From: Isoetes engelmannii
Lineage: Eukaryota > Streptophyta > Lycopodiopsida > Isoetales > Isoetaceae
Reading direction: 5' to 3'
NCBI GenBank assembly: GCA_011763485.2
Contig: JAANSK020285934.1
Coordinates: 1 to 48,648 of the forward strand
Length of the DNA stretch: 48,648 bases
Of the stretch, positions 12,101 through 24,100 are shown piece after piece. The translations under genes and the position numbers were made by a program. The notes below the pieces were generated by a model, which was not told where the DNA came from, searched no databases, and saw only the letters and a program-made list of their open reading frames with translations. The stretch's first letter is position 1. Every line of letters begins with the position of its first letter.

Positions 12101-15100
12101 GAAAGCATGCTTACCTTACCTGCTTTTGAGAGCACAATTTCTAACATGCAATTGTGAACTCTAGCAGAGACATTACGTAGCTTAAACCAATTCCCAGATT
12201 TAGGAATTACACAAACAAGCTGATGAGGATTTTCAACAATAACAGGTAAAATTGTCCCTCTCAAAGGTGAACGTCGAAGTTCTTCCAGAGGTGGCAAAGG
12301 ATACGGACAAGCTTTAGTCTCAAAATTTTCTCCTGAAAAATCACTACAGCAAAGTGCAAAACATATCAGTGTAAAATGCGCAGAAAAGTGAGTCAACAAT
12401 TTTTTAAGCAAACTGAAGCCTACAAAAAGTTCAATGATCCCACTAGTTGCTTTTCTATCTGACGTCTGTCTGATAGTATCATATTGCCACAATGTTATGA
12501 ACTTGCTCTCAATCATGCTACCAAATAAATGATGTTACAGCTTCTACAAAATTGCAGCTTATATGGTGCAAGATCGCATGAAACATGAAACATGCATGAG
12601 ACTGCCAGAGGAATGATAATGACACCCATGGCCTGGTTTTTCTCCACTCTTTCTTTTGCTCATAGCTGACTAATCATTGGCCACTGTCAAATCTGCTACG
12701 ACACTTTGCAGATAATAGGGGCCTGCTGATACAGCATGGCATTTGATGTTGCAGCTTAAAGATATTGGAATTGAAAAAAAAAATAGCTCCAATTTACCAG
12801 GGTTGAAGATGATTGATCTTTTGTCTTATCCACTGTTTAAATGCGGGGCATGATTGGTCTTCTTTGTCAAAGGTTAGATCTAGGCTAGAATCAATAGCGA
12901 AGGACAGAGAAATGGAGCCGGAATGAAGAACAAGAAGATAAACGGTGATTGATTGAAGGGTTTGGTTTTTTTGTGCTACAATAGATAAGTCACGTAGGTG
13001 ACAAGTTTAGCAAGCACATAGATACTAAACTAATTTTATCCTAATACCACCATAGTCCTATGAAATACATAGGCTGCCATGTCAGCACATATGGGTTCTT
13101 AACCATTAAAACATATTTTGACATCCTTCCCTAAGCACATATATGAGCTGGAAAGAAAAGAAGAATGCTACAGCTTATCGACATGATCCTCCCCTAAGCT
13201 GAACATTCGGATACCAAGCTGAGTCTTGAACTTCTAAAATGTAGACCCTGCTAATGGCTTGGTGAAGAGATCAGCCAATTGATCATTGGTTGGGACATGA
13301 TGAAGATCGAACTGTCCATCCATGACCTTCTCTCGCACAAAATGATAATGTGTCTCAATGTGTTTGCTGCGAGCATGAAACACTGGATTATTAGCAAGTT
13401 GCAAAGAGCTTTGATTGTCGCAATGAAGTCGAATAGTGCTAGTGTCAAAGCCCAATTCTGCAAAAAGTTTGGCTCCCCAAACAGATTCAGCAGCAGCAAT
13501 AGCTAAGGCTTTATACTCGGCGTCCCTGCTAGAAAGAAAGACTGAGGGCTGACGCTTACTGAGCCAAGAAATTATGTTCTTGCCAAGGCCAAACACATAA
13601 CATGTGGTGTTGCGCCGCGTATCAAGACAACCAAAATGGTCAGCATCTATAAAACCATGCAAAGAAGGCGTTGGATCGCGCATATAGGAGAGGCCCTCAT
13701 TAAGAGTACCTTTTAAATAAGCCAACACCTGTTTTGCTGCTTGCCAATGGCTCTGTTTGGGACAGGCCATAAAACGGCTTAACATGCCCACTGCAAAAGA
13801 GATCTTCGGTTTAGTAACTGTAAGGTAAATCAGACCACCAACAAGTGAGCGATACAAAGTGGCATCTACTGAGGAGACTCATCGTAGACGGATAACTTCA
13901 AACCAGGCTCCATGGGCTAGTCATCGTAGACGGATAACTTCAAACTAGGCTCCATGGGCTGTTTTGCAACCTTGCAATCTGTCATATGAAACTTTGTGAG
14001 AAGATCTTGCACGTACTTACCTTGGGACAAAGTGATGCCTTCGTGAGTTTGCCAAATCTGAATCCCAAGAAAGTAATAGGGTCTGTCCTAGCAAATTCAT
14101 GCATAAGCGAAGCGCGCAATTGATCAATAAAATCCTGAGCATCTCCTGTGAGCAGCAAGTCATCAACGTACAAGACAACAATGCAAAAGAGATGTACCTT
14201 AATTTTTGTAGTACAAATTTGGATCTGCAATGGAAGAAGAATAGCCACATGCTTTGAGATAAGAATCTAGCTTTTCATACCAACGTCGAGGTGCTTGTTT
14301 AAGGCCATGAAGACTCTTCTTCAATTTACATAGTGGGCTTCCCCTTCCAAGACAACGCCTTCCGGCTGCTGCATGTAGACTTCATCGATCAGTTCTCCAT
14401 TTAAGAAGGCACTTTGGAAGTCCATTTAATATACGGGCCAGCCCTTGCTTGCTGCTAAGGCAAAAATAGCGCGCATGGTTGAGAGTCTTGCAACTGGAGC
14501 AAAGACTTCATCATAATCAATGCCATGCTGCTGAGCAAATCCTTTAGCAACGAGTCTCGCCTTATGCTTACTGAGTGAGCCATCTGCAGTGTATTTTTCT
14601 TTGAAGATCCATTTTGAACCAATAGCTTTCTTTTCTTTAGGAAGAGGAACAAGATCCCAAGTTTCATTCTTAATGAGCGTATCATATTCATGTTTCATCG
14701 CAGCCACCCAATCTAGATTGTAAGAGCTTCAACAAAAACTAGAAGGCGTGTGATCTTCATAGATCTTTGCCATCAAAGCAAAATTACAAGTGTTTGTAAC
14801 ACTTGGTTGCGCATTAGCTAAGGTCTTAAGCCGCTCAGATCGCCTAAGAGGCACACCACCATCATGGTTTTCAGCAAGAGATGCGGCTGGACCAGCCCGA
14901 GAACTACTAGCAGGCTGATTTGCAGCGCGAATATCAGTCAAGGCAGCAAGGTATGGGTCATTTTCATCACTGTCACTATCATCACAAGGGCTTGTCACTA
15001 TCATCACAAGGGCTGGTAGGTACAGCAGCAACTGGAGCAGCATCAATTGGATTGTGTGTGTCAACATCAAGCAAGGAATGAACATCAAATGGCGCTCAAC

Positions 15101-18100
15101 ATCATGCTCTAAAGCATCATAAAAGCTATCCTCCAAAAACTTTGCATCCAGATTGAGCACAAGCTTCTTAGTGGCTGAATCATAAAATTTGTAAGCTTTA
15201 TATCCGTCCGCATAACCAATAAAAATACATTTGACTGCCCTGACATCAAGTTTCTTCAACCGCGAATGAGGATGCACAAAAGCAGGACAACCAAAGTTTT
15301 TCAAGTCCGAAATATCAGGTTTTGTACCATAAAACACTTCAAAAAGGTGTTTTACCTTTCACAATTTTGGTGGGAGCTCGATTCAAAAGATAGGCTGCTG
15401 TTTTCACCGCTTCGCCCCAAAAAAGACGGAGGCAAACATTTATAAACAAGCATGCTGCGTGCCAAATTCATGAGAGCAAGATTCTTGCATTCAGTTACAC
15501 CATTTTGTGGCGAACAATATGGAGCACTAAACTCCCGAACAATGCCGAAACCGCAAAGATAGGCATCAAAGGAATGATTCTTATATTCGCCACCATTTTC
15601 TGACCTGAATGCCTTAATGAGCTTCCTGTTTGCTTTTCAACCATTAACCGGAACTCCTTAAACCGAGTTAGCACATCAGATTTATAATGCAAAGGATATA
15701 CCCATGTCATCCTAGAATGATTATCAATGAAGGTACAAAAATAGCGTGATCCGCTCAAAGATGGGACCCTAAGTTCGCACACGGCATTATGCACAAGCTC
15801 CAAAATATTTTTTGTCTTCTTCACAGCCTCCTTGGGAAAAGATGCAGCCAGTTGCTTACCACGATTGCAAGCATCACATTGCAGCTTATGTGCATGCACA
15901 ACAGGCAGCCCAACAACCATCTCTTTGCTATGGAGTAGACAAAGAGATTGGCAGCTCAAATGACCATAACGAGCATGCCATAACTCATTCGAAGAGAGAT
16001 TAATAGCAGCAATCAAGCCTTTTTGCTCTACCATAGAGGCGCAGAACTTATACAAACCATTCTGGAGAATGCTCGACAATAGAAGCGTAGAACTTATACA
16101 AACCATTTTGGAGAGCGCCGCGAGCAACAACATCCGATGCAGGAACCCTAAGTTCACACACATCATTATGCACAAGCTCCAAAATATCTTTTGTCTTCTT
16201 CACAACCTCCTTGGGGAAAGATACAGCCACTTGCTTACCACGATTGCAAGCATCACATTGCAGCTTATGTACATGCACAGCAGGCAGCCCAACAACCATC
16301 TCTTTGCTATGCAATAGACAAAGAGATTGGCAGCTCAAATGACCATAACGAGCCTGCCATAACTCATCCAAAGAGAGATTAATTGCAACAATCAAGCCTT
16401 TTTGCTCTACAACAGAGGCGCAGAACTTATACAAACCATTGGAGAATGCTCGACAACAGAGGCGCAGAACTTATACAAACCATTTTGGAGAATGCCGCGA
16501 GCAACAACATCCGAAGCAGGAACAACCGGGAGCGTAGGAGTAAGTATAACTTCTCCTTCACCAAATAAAGCATACAAGCCACTTTTGTCAATCTTAGAAA
16601 CAGCCATCAAATTTTCTTCATCGAGTCCAGGAATGTAATTTACATCTTTCACGTACTTTATACCACTTTTCTGAGTAGAAAATGTGACTTCGCCCTTTCC
16701 TTGAATCTGATAGCTAAAATCAAACCACGGATCACTATCAGATCTGTCCGAAGACATTTCAGAGGCTTTGAATAGGCATTGAATATCAGCATTTTCTAGC
16801 AGCTTTGGCTTCCTTCTTTTGGCGCTTTGGACAATCACTAATCCAATATCCTTTCTCATGGCAATATCTGCATGGATATTTGCTTGAACCTTTGTTGCAC
16901 CTTTCTTGCTTCCCCGATTAGAATTACTGCTCGAAGATTCAAAAACTGTGGAGGACTTATTGCGAGAGAACCTGTCAGTATGCTTCTTGGAATTATGCTT
17001 TGAAAAGAAAGCATTCTGATCTGATCGCCTTTTCAACTCCAATTCAGTCTGACGGAGAAGATTAGGCAAGTCTTTCAGCTTAATTGGATTGTCTCTTGCA
17101 TTTAATGCAAGAATAAAAGGCTGATAGTCTAAAAAAAGACCACAAAGCAATGCGGAAATCACCTCACTATTTGGTACTTGTTGTTTCGTATCATCAAGTT
17201 TGCTCTTAATCTCTTTGGCTTTGGAAATGATATCCTTTCAATTGTCCAAGCGCAAAGAATGCAACTCATCTCTCAAGAAAAAGGCTCTAGAGTCTGTATC
17301 TCGAGCGTACACACTTTTTAGCTGATCTAGCGCTTCAGACAGCAATTTGCAACCCCTGATATGACACTGAACTTCTGGTGATACAAAAACTTTCAAGAGG
17401 CCCAAACCTTTCTTAACGAAAAATCAGCATCCTTGGTATCAAGAGAGCCATCAACAAGTCCATCCAAATTGTGCATGAGAAGATAGCCTTCGAAGACATC
17501 AATCCACTGATAATAATTATCTCCTTTCAAGATAGCATTTGGATTCTACAACTATCTCCCTTCAAGATAGCATTTGGATTGTTAAATTTTGTAGAATCCA
17601 TAACTGAAGGTCTTACAACTTAACAAAGAGCGTAGGAGAGAATATGAGCTTTAGATGCACAAAATAGACAAACCAAAGACAAACCAAGGGAATTAGCCAG
17701 ACAGATGGTATACCACAGAAACTGCTCAACATTGCTCAAATAATCACAAATCTCTCAAAAAATTGCTCCCAGAGTCAAAATTGCAAGTATCCAAGCTTTT
17801 GGCACAAAACGGCAGGGAACGGTACAAAAACGGCACCCTTGTGCAACGGAACTTTGAGTTTTGTCAAAAAGTACACTTTTTGTTGCTAACGTAAAAAAAA
17901 TGGCCGATTTTGTAATTTTGGTTGAAGGCGTCCAATTTCGGCACAGTGTTGCCAACTTCTGAATTGACCTCCCGTCTTGTCAAATTTCTCTCACTAGTTG
18001 ATTTTAGCCACCCTGGGGGCTCTGATACCATGTCAAAGGTTAGATCTAGGCTAAAATCAATAGTGAAGGACAGGCATGGAGCCGGAATGAAGAACAAGAA

Positions 18101-21100
18101 GATAAACGGTGATTGATTGAAGGGTTTGGTTTTTTTGTGCTACAATAGATAAGTCACGTAGGTGACAAGTTTAACAAGCACATAGATACTAAACTAGTTT
18201 TATCCTAATACCACCATGGTCCTATGAAATACATAGGCTTCTATGTCAGCACATATGGGTGCTTAACCATTAAAACATATTTTGTCATTCTTTGATGATC
18301 TATTTGTTGATCTTTTGATTTCTTGCCTTTGACATCCGAGATTGCTATATTAAGTTGAGCCTGCTGTGTCAAAGTGAGCTGTGCCAAATTAAGCTGAACC
18401 TGCTGTTAGTATACTCCAACTCCTCTTGTACCAGCAAATTTCGAATCTCATTGAATTCCCAGGTGACTCCCCTTTTGAGCCTATATTTTGATAGGTCCAA
18501 CAATATTAGGAAATTTATCTCCAATGCTTCTAAGAATGATAATGATTAATTGAGCATCACTTATGGCACCATCAGTTTTAAAGGTCTATGAGTTCAATAA
18601 TATTGAAGGAGTCGAGACAGACCAAAGATGAAGCGTAAGCTTCTCAGAGTGCTAAAGGAATTAACTATGCTAAGGTCACTATGACATTTATAGAATGTAT
18701 CATGTCAACACAACAAGTGGCAGCATATGCTGAGACATCATAACAAGGTTCTAACATCCCCCTGATGGCCAGCATAGCTGAAAAAAGATCTAAATTTTAA
18801 CACAAGAAAACCTTAAAATGGTTGTGTTCCCTCCGAGAAGAAATTACAGGTGCAACATGTAAGAAATGCTTCATATCAGTGAAGTTGCTGCCTGCAAGAC
18901 ATTTTGGGAATCCATCAGCATGTTGATCCCTAGTGAACAGTAGGAAAGTGTAAGTAGATTATTCTGCAACTGTTCTCGAACAAAACAGGGTTTAATATCC
19001 ATATGCTTTATTTGTAGATGCAGCTAATAGTCCTTGGCATGCTGAATAGCTCCAAGATTGTCACAGCATATAATTGCCGGTTTAGCTAAGATGCCAAGAT
19101 CTTGAAACAAATGAACTAACCATAACATTTCCTGTCCGGCGAGAGTAAGAGTTTTGATTTCTGCTTCAGTGGTGCTAATACTGTTAGAGTCTTGCTTTTG
19201 TAACTTCCAACTTACAGGATTATTTCCAAAGAAAGAGATATAACCGATAAATTTTTCTAGAATCAATATCTGTTGACGTCATGTCTGAATCAGAATAGAG
19301 AATGAGTTTTGGAGAATGAGCTTTGGAGTAATCGCTTTAGTGTAGTGAAAACCATCTGTGGCAGTACCCTTTAGATATCGAAGGACATGCTTGACAGCCT
19401 TCCAAGATGACTCTTTGGGATGTGTCATTAAGCAGGACAAGACTCCTACTGCATAAACAATATCAGGTCGAGTAGTACCAAGATATCAGAATGCACCAAC
19501 TGCCTCTATAATGTCGCGTCTATATCTTCTTCTTTAGATTGTAGAATTAACTTATGACCTAGTCCATATGGTGTTGGAGAGGCATTGCAATCTGTCATAT
19601 GGAACTTTCTCAAAAGTTCTGATCTGTATTTTGTTTGAGACAAAATGAAATGAAATATGGAGTTAATACGTCTGAGACCACCAGGCCTATGAGACGTTCA
19701 ACACTGTACATTCAACATTGTAGAAAATATCTCTAATGCATCCTCAGAGAAAAATGCATCAGGTCTCTCCCACTTGTCCTCCTCTTTCTCTTCAACTCCA
19801 ATATCCTTTGATACTGTTTCCCTTTGTTCCATCACCTCCACTATAAACTTGCCTATAATATTTCCTGGCAAATCAAAAAAAGTAATCAAATCCTTACATT
19901 TCGTTTGATGTTTAGAACGGAGACCCTCGTATTGCGGACAGTGCAAAAGAACATGTGCCTCATCTTCAATCTCCCCCATATCACATATACCTGTAGGCTG
20001 TAGCCAAACTTCTATACCTGTTTAGATATACCTGTAGGCTGCTGCCAGACTTCTATTCCAAGGCAATAGTGCAGAAGCCCTAAATCGGTGACCTCAAAAT
20101 GAGTGCTGAGATCATCTTTGGTGGAAAGAGTAAGATCAGCAGCATCCCCTGTCAAGGTTGTGTCATCCACAATCAAACACTTCATTATAATCAAAGCCTT
20201 CTTCCTGTGTGTATCCTTTAGCAACCAGTCTTGCTTTACGTTTGGATATTGTGGATATTGTGCCATCTGAATGATACTTTGTGCAAAAAATTCACTTGGT
20301 TCCAGTAATATTGTGATCTGCTGGTTTTGGGACAAGTTCCTGGCTTAGAAACATGGACAATTCTTCTGTCATAGCTTGATTCCGATGAGCATATTTTGCT
20401 GCTTGAGTGTAAGTAACAGCAACACCTTAGCCATCAATGCATATTACAGAATATCTGGGTTGAGGTTGCTGTTGTATAATTTTCTTGACTGAAACTAGCC
20501 TCATTATAGGTTACATGAGGTAAAGAAGCAGTTCTATTAGATCTTTCTGGTGGTATATTTGAAATAGGTGCTCAGTATCTTGAAGATAAAAAATAAGCAG
20601 ATCAGGTATTGAATGTTCTGGTACAACAGGTTCAACATAATCAGTTGTTCAAAATCTTGATAAGCATTGTGACTAATTGGATCTTGTATAGCTGGAGCAT
20701 CTGAACTTAATGGACTTAGCACGGTTTTTCGAGAGAAACTTACAGATGTTCCAGCAGAAAGTGATGGAGATGTAACCTAAGAGTATTTGCCATTATCCAA
20801 GAGATTGCAGATAACTTTGTCATAATCTGTCTTGTCTAACTTGTTGCTTTCATGTTGGTTTGTGTACCCTAAAAAAATGGCCGTAAGAGGAGGTCAACCC
20901 TCCCCTCGAGATGATTATCATCGAGGGGGGAGGGTTGACCTCCCTTAAACAGCTGGTGGAGGCGATTATCACTATCGATCGATAACCTCCCCAATCTCAG
21001 TGGTGAAACTGATAATCACTCAGGAGCGATGGATTATCAGAAATAACTGTTGCTGTCAAGATGCTGATCCAAGGGTGGGCGTTGTTGCGATTGGATAATC

Positions 21101-24100
21101 GCACGACACCAGATGTTTAAGAGACCTGTCTGACAGCTTGCCATTCTTTTGTAATATTTCATGCGGATACTCAGCATATCCTACGCAGCCAAATACCTTA
21201 AAAGGAGAGACATCGGTTTGTAACCATACAAGACCTCAAAGGGTCTTTTGAGTAATAATGACTTTGCTGGTGCTCTATTAGAAGTATATGTGACAGCTTC
21301 AGCTGCTTCAGCCCAAAAAACAGGTGGAAGTTGTTTATGTTTGAGCATACTTCGAGTGAGATCCATAACAGTTCTGTTTTTGTGCTCAGCAACTCCATTT
21401 CGGGAATGGGCATCTGGTACTATTAGCTCCCTGTGTACTTCTTTGTGTACTCCTTTTTGTAAATGGAAAACACTTGAGACTTAAATTTTGTTGGATATAT
21501 CCAAGTGTATATCTCCTGAAGTCATCGACAAAAATGACAAAGTACCTGCTGCCGGAGAGGGGTTCAATTGGTAAGTGGCACGAAATTGAGCACGGTCTGG
21601 ATATGGTGCTTGAACTTGCTTTGCACGGCTGCAGGCTGAACACTTTAATTCTTGATCTTTAACAGTTGGTAATCCCTTTACTATTTGATGTTTTGATGCT
21701 GTAAGGCAGAATCCCAGTGTGGCCATATAGTGCATGCCATAAGGATTCTTGAGTGCTAGTGACTGCTGCTGTATAGAAGTTTGCTGAACCTTCATTTTTG
21801 CAGAACATATAAGCTATCAGTGTTAAGAAAGCCTCGTGCATTAGGTCCAAGCTTTTGTCTAATATAAGCTAATGGATTCTTTTTTGAAGCATATGAAGAA
21901 ATCATCCAATAAACGATACTGACCGCCCTAATTTTTTATCAAATTCACTAACACTTAACACTGAGCAAGTTGACAAGCAACCGAGGGACCAATATGTCGT
22001 CCTCCAGCCTGAGAGTAAGGATTTTGTTATCAAATTCATTCAGTCTGAGAGTAACGACAATGATATGTAGGAAGAGTAACAGCTTTGGCAACTGATTTTT
22101 CTTCAGTCTCATCTGCCATTCTCAAAAAAGTCTTGTCATAAGACTGTAAAGTCTGAAAGAGAGCAGAATTTGCAGCAAGATTTTTGGTAGCTCCAGAATT
22201 TACTAACCAAACATTCGTGGCAAGATTAGAAATTTCTTTTCACGTATATCAATGTCAATATGAGAAACATGTGGTTCCATATTGAGAAACACTGTCATAT
22301 TGACACCGCAATACCAGCAGGTAAATCTTTCTTTGCTAGAACCAGACTCGATACAGAGGAAGACCTTTTTTCAAATCAATTGGATGAGCTAGAGGACTTA
22401 ACCTTGGGATAATGATACTTCTTGTTGGGATAATTTCTTGCACACCAATTCAGCATCATGTAGTTGCTGCTGTAATGGCTGCAGTGTATTAAATTGTTTT
22501 ACATGCTGATATTCTGCTGATAATCCATTCAAAGCATACAAGATTAGCTTGATTTCTTCCATTTCACCACCAGCTCCAAAGTACTTCTTTTGTAAAACCT
22601 TCAACTGTTACAAGTAATCCCTCATGTTGCACAATGCGCCAACAAGCCCATCGTTCAATGTTTTAGCTTAGATAGATAAGCTTGAAATCCTGTGCAAGAT
22701 TCTAAAGTGAGTTAGTCTGCTCTGCTAATCCAGTGACAGTACATGTTTTTTCAACATAGTCCCGTGCTTCAATATGTCCTATAAAGTCTGCATCCACACA
22801 ACAGATTGCAAACAAATCAATGCTTTTGCATCCTCGCCTGCTTTGGCTAAAGTATCCCCAGCCTTTTTGCAGAACTGCTGATAGATCGACTAATCCCAGA
22901 TAGACTTCAAGGAAATCCCTCCAAGTATGATAATTAGTTCCATCCAGTACAGAATTAGGCAAAATTTTCCAGGGATCTACTCCACCCATGCTGATTTGGC
23001 CAAATACTTCCAAATCAACTGAGAAATCAGCCCAAAAAACAATAAAAAATCATGCTAGAATCGTGCAATCAAGAATCAAATCAAGTATTCTTGTTGGGGA
23101 GATCAAAACCGGCCTCTAAATGTAAGAATCACTGTCTGAATTGATCTTTTATATCAACTATTAATCAAAAGTCAATTTGGCGTACAATTCTGAATCTGTC
23201 TCTGTGCAGCAATCAGACCAAATGCAGACCACCAAATGCGACCTCAGGCATTGTTGTCAGCACCTCAGGCATCCAGTTTCCACCAGTTCCAAAATGGTCC
23301 TTCTTCCACAGAATTCAACCTCAGGTGTCCAACTTGGTACCAAATCTATTTCCTCAAACAGCGGAACTTTTTGCTTCCCCCGGGCTCTGATACCACCTTA
23401 AAAATGGGCTTCCCAGACAGCAAGAACTCAAAAGAACGAGGCAAGAAACCAGAGATTACAAAAAAGGCTAGATTGAATTGGAAAGAGCACAATACATGGT
23501 TTTATAGGAGAAAGATTGCCTGTAACAAATTCTAACGTCTACATATGCGAACAAATTCTAGCATCTACATATGCTAATGTCAATTAAATTAGAAAGAGCA
23601 CAAGACATGGTTTTACGGGACAAGATTGTCTGTAACAAATCTTAATGTCTACATATGCTACCATCTAGATACACATCACGTCATTGATCCTACTGATGTG
23701 GCACAAATATGGCTTACTGCTAATATTCCAACCACCACCACACTCATGTGCAAAGGCACCTGTGATGTCCAAAAACCACTTTGATCTTGCAGCTAGGACC
23801 GCCGTCCAACTACTACTTTATTTTGCGGATACATTATTCACAGAAGTTGTCTATATTTCTTTTATTCCACAGACATATATATTTTCAAGAGAATATTGGT
23901 ATTTATGTAAACTAAAGTGACATGCATAGAAACGCCTTAAGGGCAATGTGTCAATGTGCATGAAAGGTGAGAGCGACCCTGCAGGTTGATACATCATCTT
24001 TCATGCACTTCTATGCATGTCATTTTCGTTCATACCATAAATACTAACGTAAAAATGAGGGTCCTGTGGGCCATGCAAAATGGGACCTTAACCAACATAA

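Larger units (their letters stand above)
12865..18287 (-). mobile_element. Complete but dead Ty1/copia retrotransposon with LTRs and target duplication
   Basis: A 5.4-kb element in POT1 intron 5. LTRs at 12865-13123 and 18031-18287 start TGTCAAA and end TTTTGACA or TTTTGTCA. A 5-bp duplication, TTCTT, lies at 12860-12864 and 18288-18292. The primer-binding site TGGTATCAGAGC (18030-18019, complementary to plant initiator Met tRNA) directly follows the 5' LTR, and a purine tract AGGGAAGGA (13132-13124) precedes the 3' LTR. The minus strand encodes gag, a zinc-knuckle/protease remnant, integrase, reverse transcriptase and RNase H in copia order, all broken by stops and frameshifts. By eye the LTRs differ at about a dozen positions plus a 2-bp indel, so insertion is not recent. 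Confidence 0.95.
18757..23395 (-). mobile_element. Second, decayed Ty1/copia element (internal region)
   Basis: Primer-binding site TGGTATCAGAGC at 23395-23384. Gag: LPNSVLDGTNYHTWRDFLEV (about 22970) and LILYALNGLSAEYQHVKQF (22560s). Pre-integrase CSACSRAKQ and integrase GSRYFVIFVDDFRRYTLGYI (21560s), then FWAEAAEAVTYTSNRAPAKS (21310s) and IFLGYTNQHES (20870s). RT: KCLIVDDTTLTG and FEVTDLGLLHYCLGIEVWQQ (20190-20040), with PTPYGLGHKLILQSKEE near 19560. RNase H: SISTTEAEIKTLTLAGQEML (19180s). Polypurine tract TCAGGGGGA at 18765-18757. LTRs could not be matched to each other. Many stops, and two foreign inserts (19650-20025 and 20885-21120). Confidence 0.85.

Noticed and set aside
12061-12516. 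Reading 12516-12061 as one 151-codon gene
   Set aside because: Only 12343-12068 matches POT1 and has splice sites; the first 57 codons are intron.
18590-18756. A left LTR for copia element 2 ending at 18756
   Set aside because: The end next to the purine tract is plausible, but the segment does not align by eye with the expected right LTR at 23396-23550, so LTR limits were left open.
20881-21110. CRISPR-like or riboswitch-like interpretation of the hairpin region
   Set aside because: There is one hairpin, no repeat-spacer series, and the context is a decayed plant retrotransposon.
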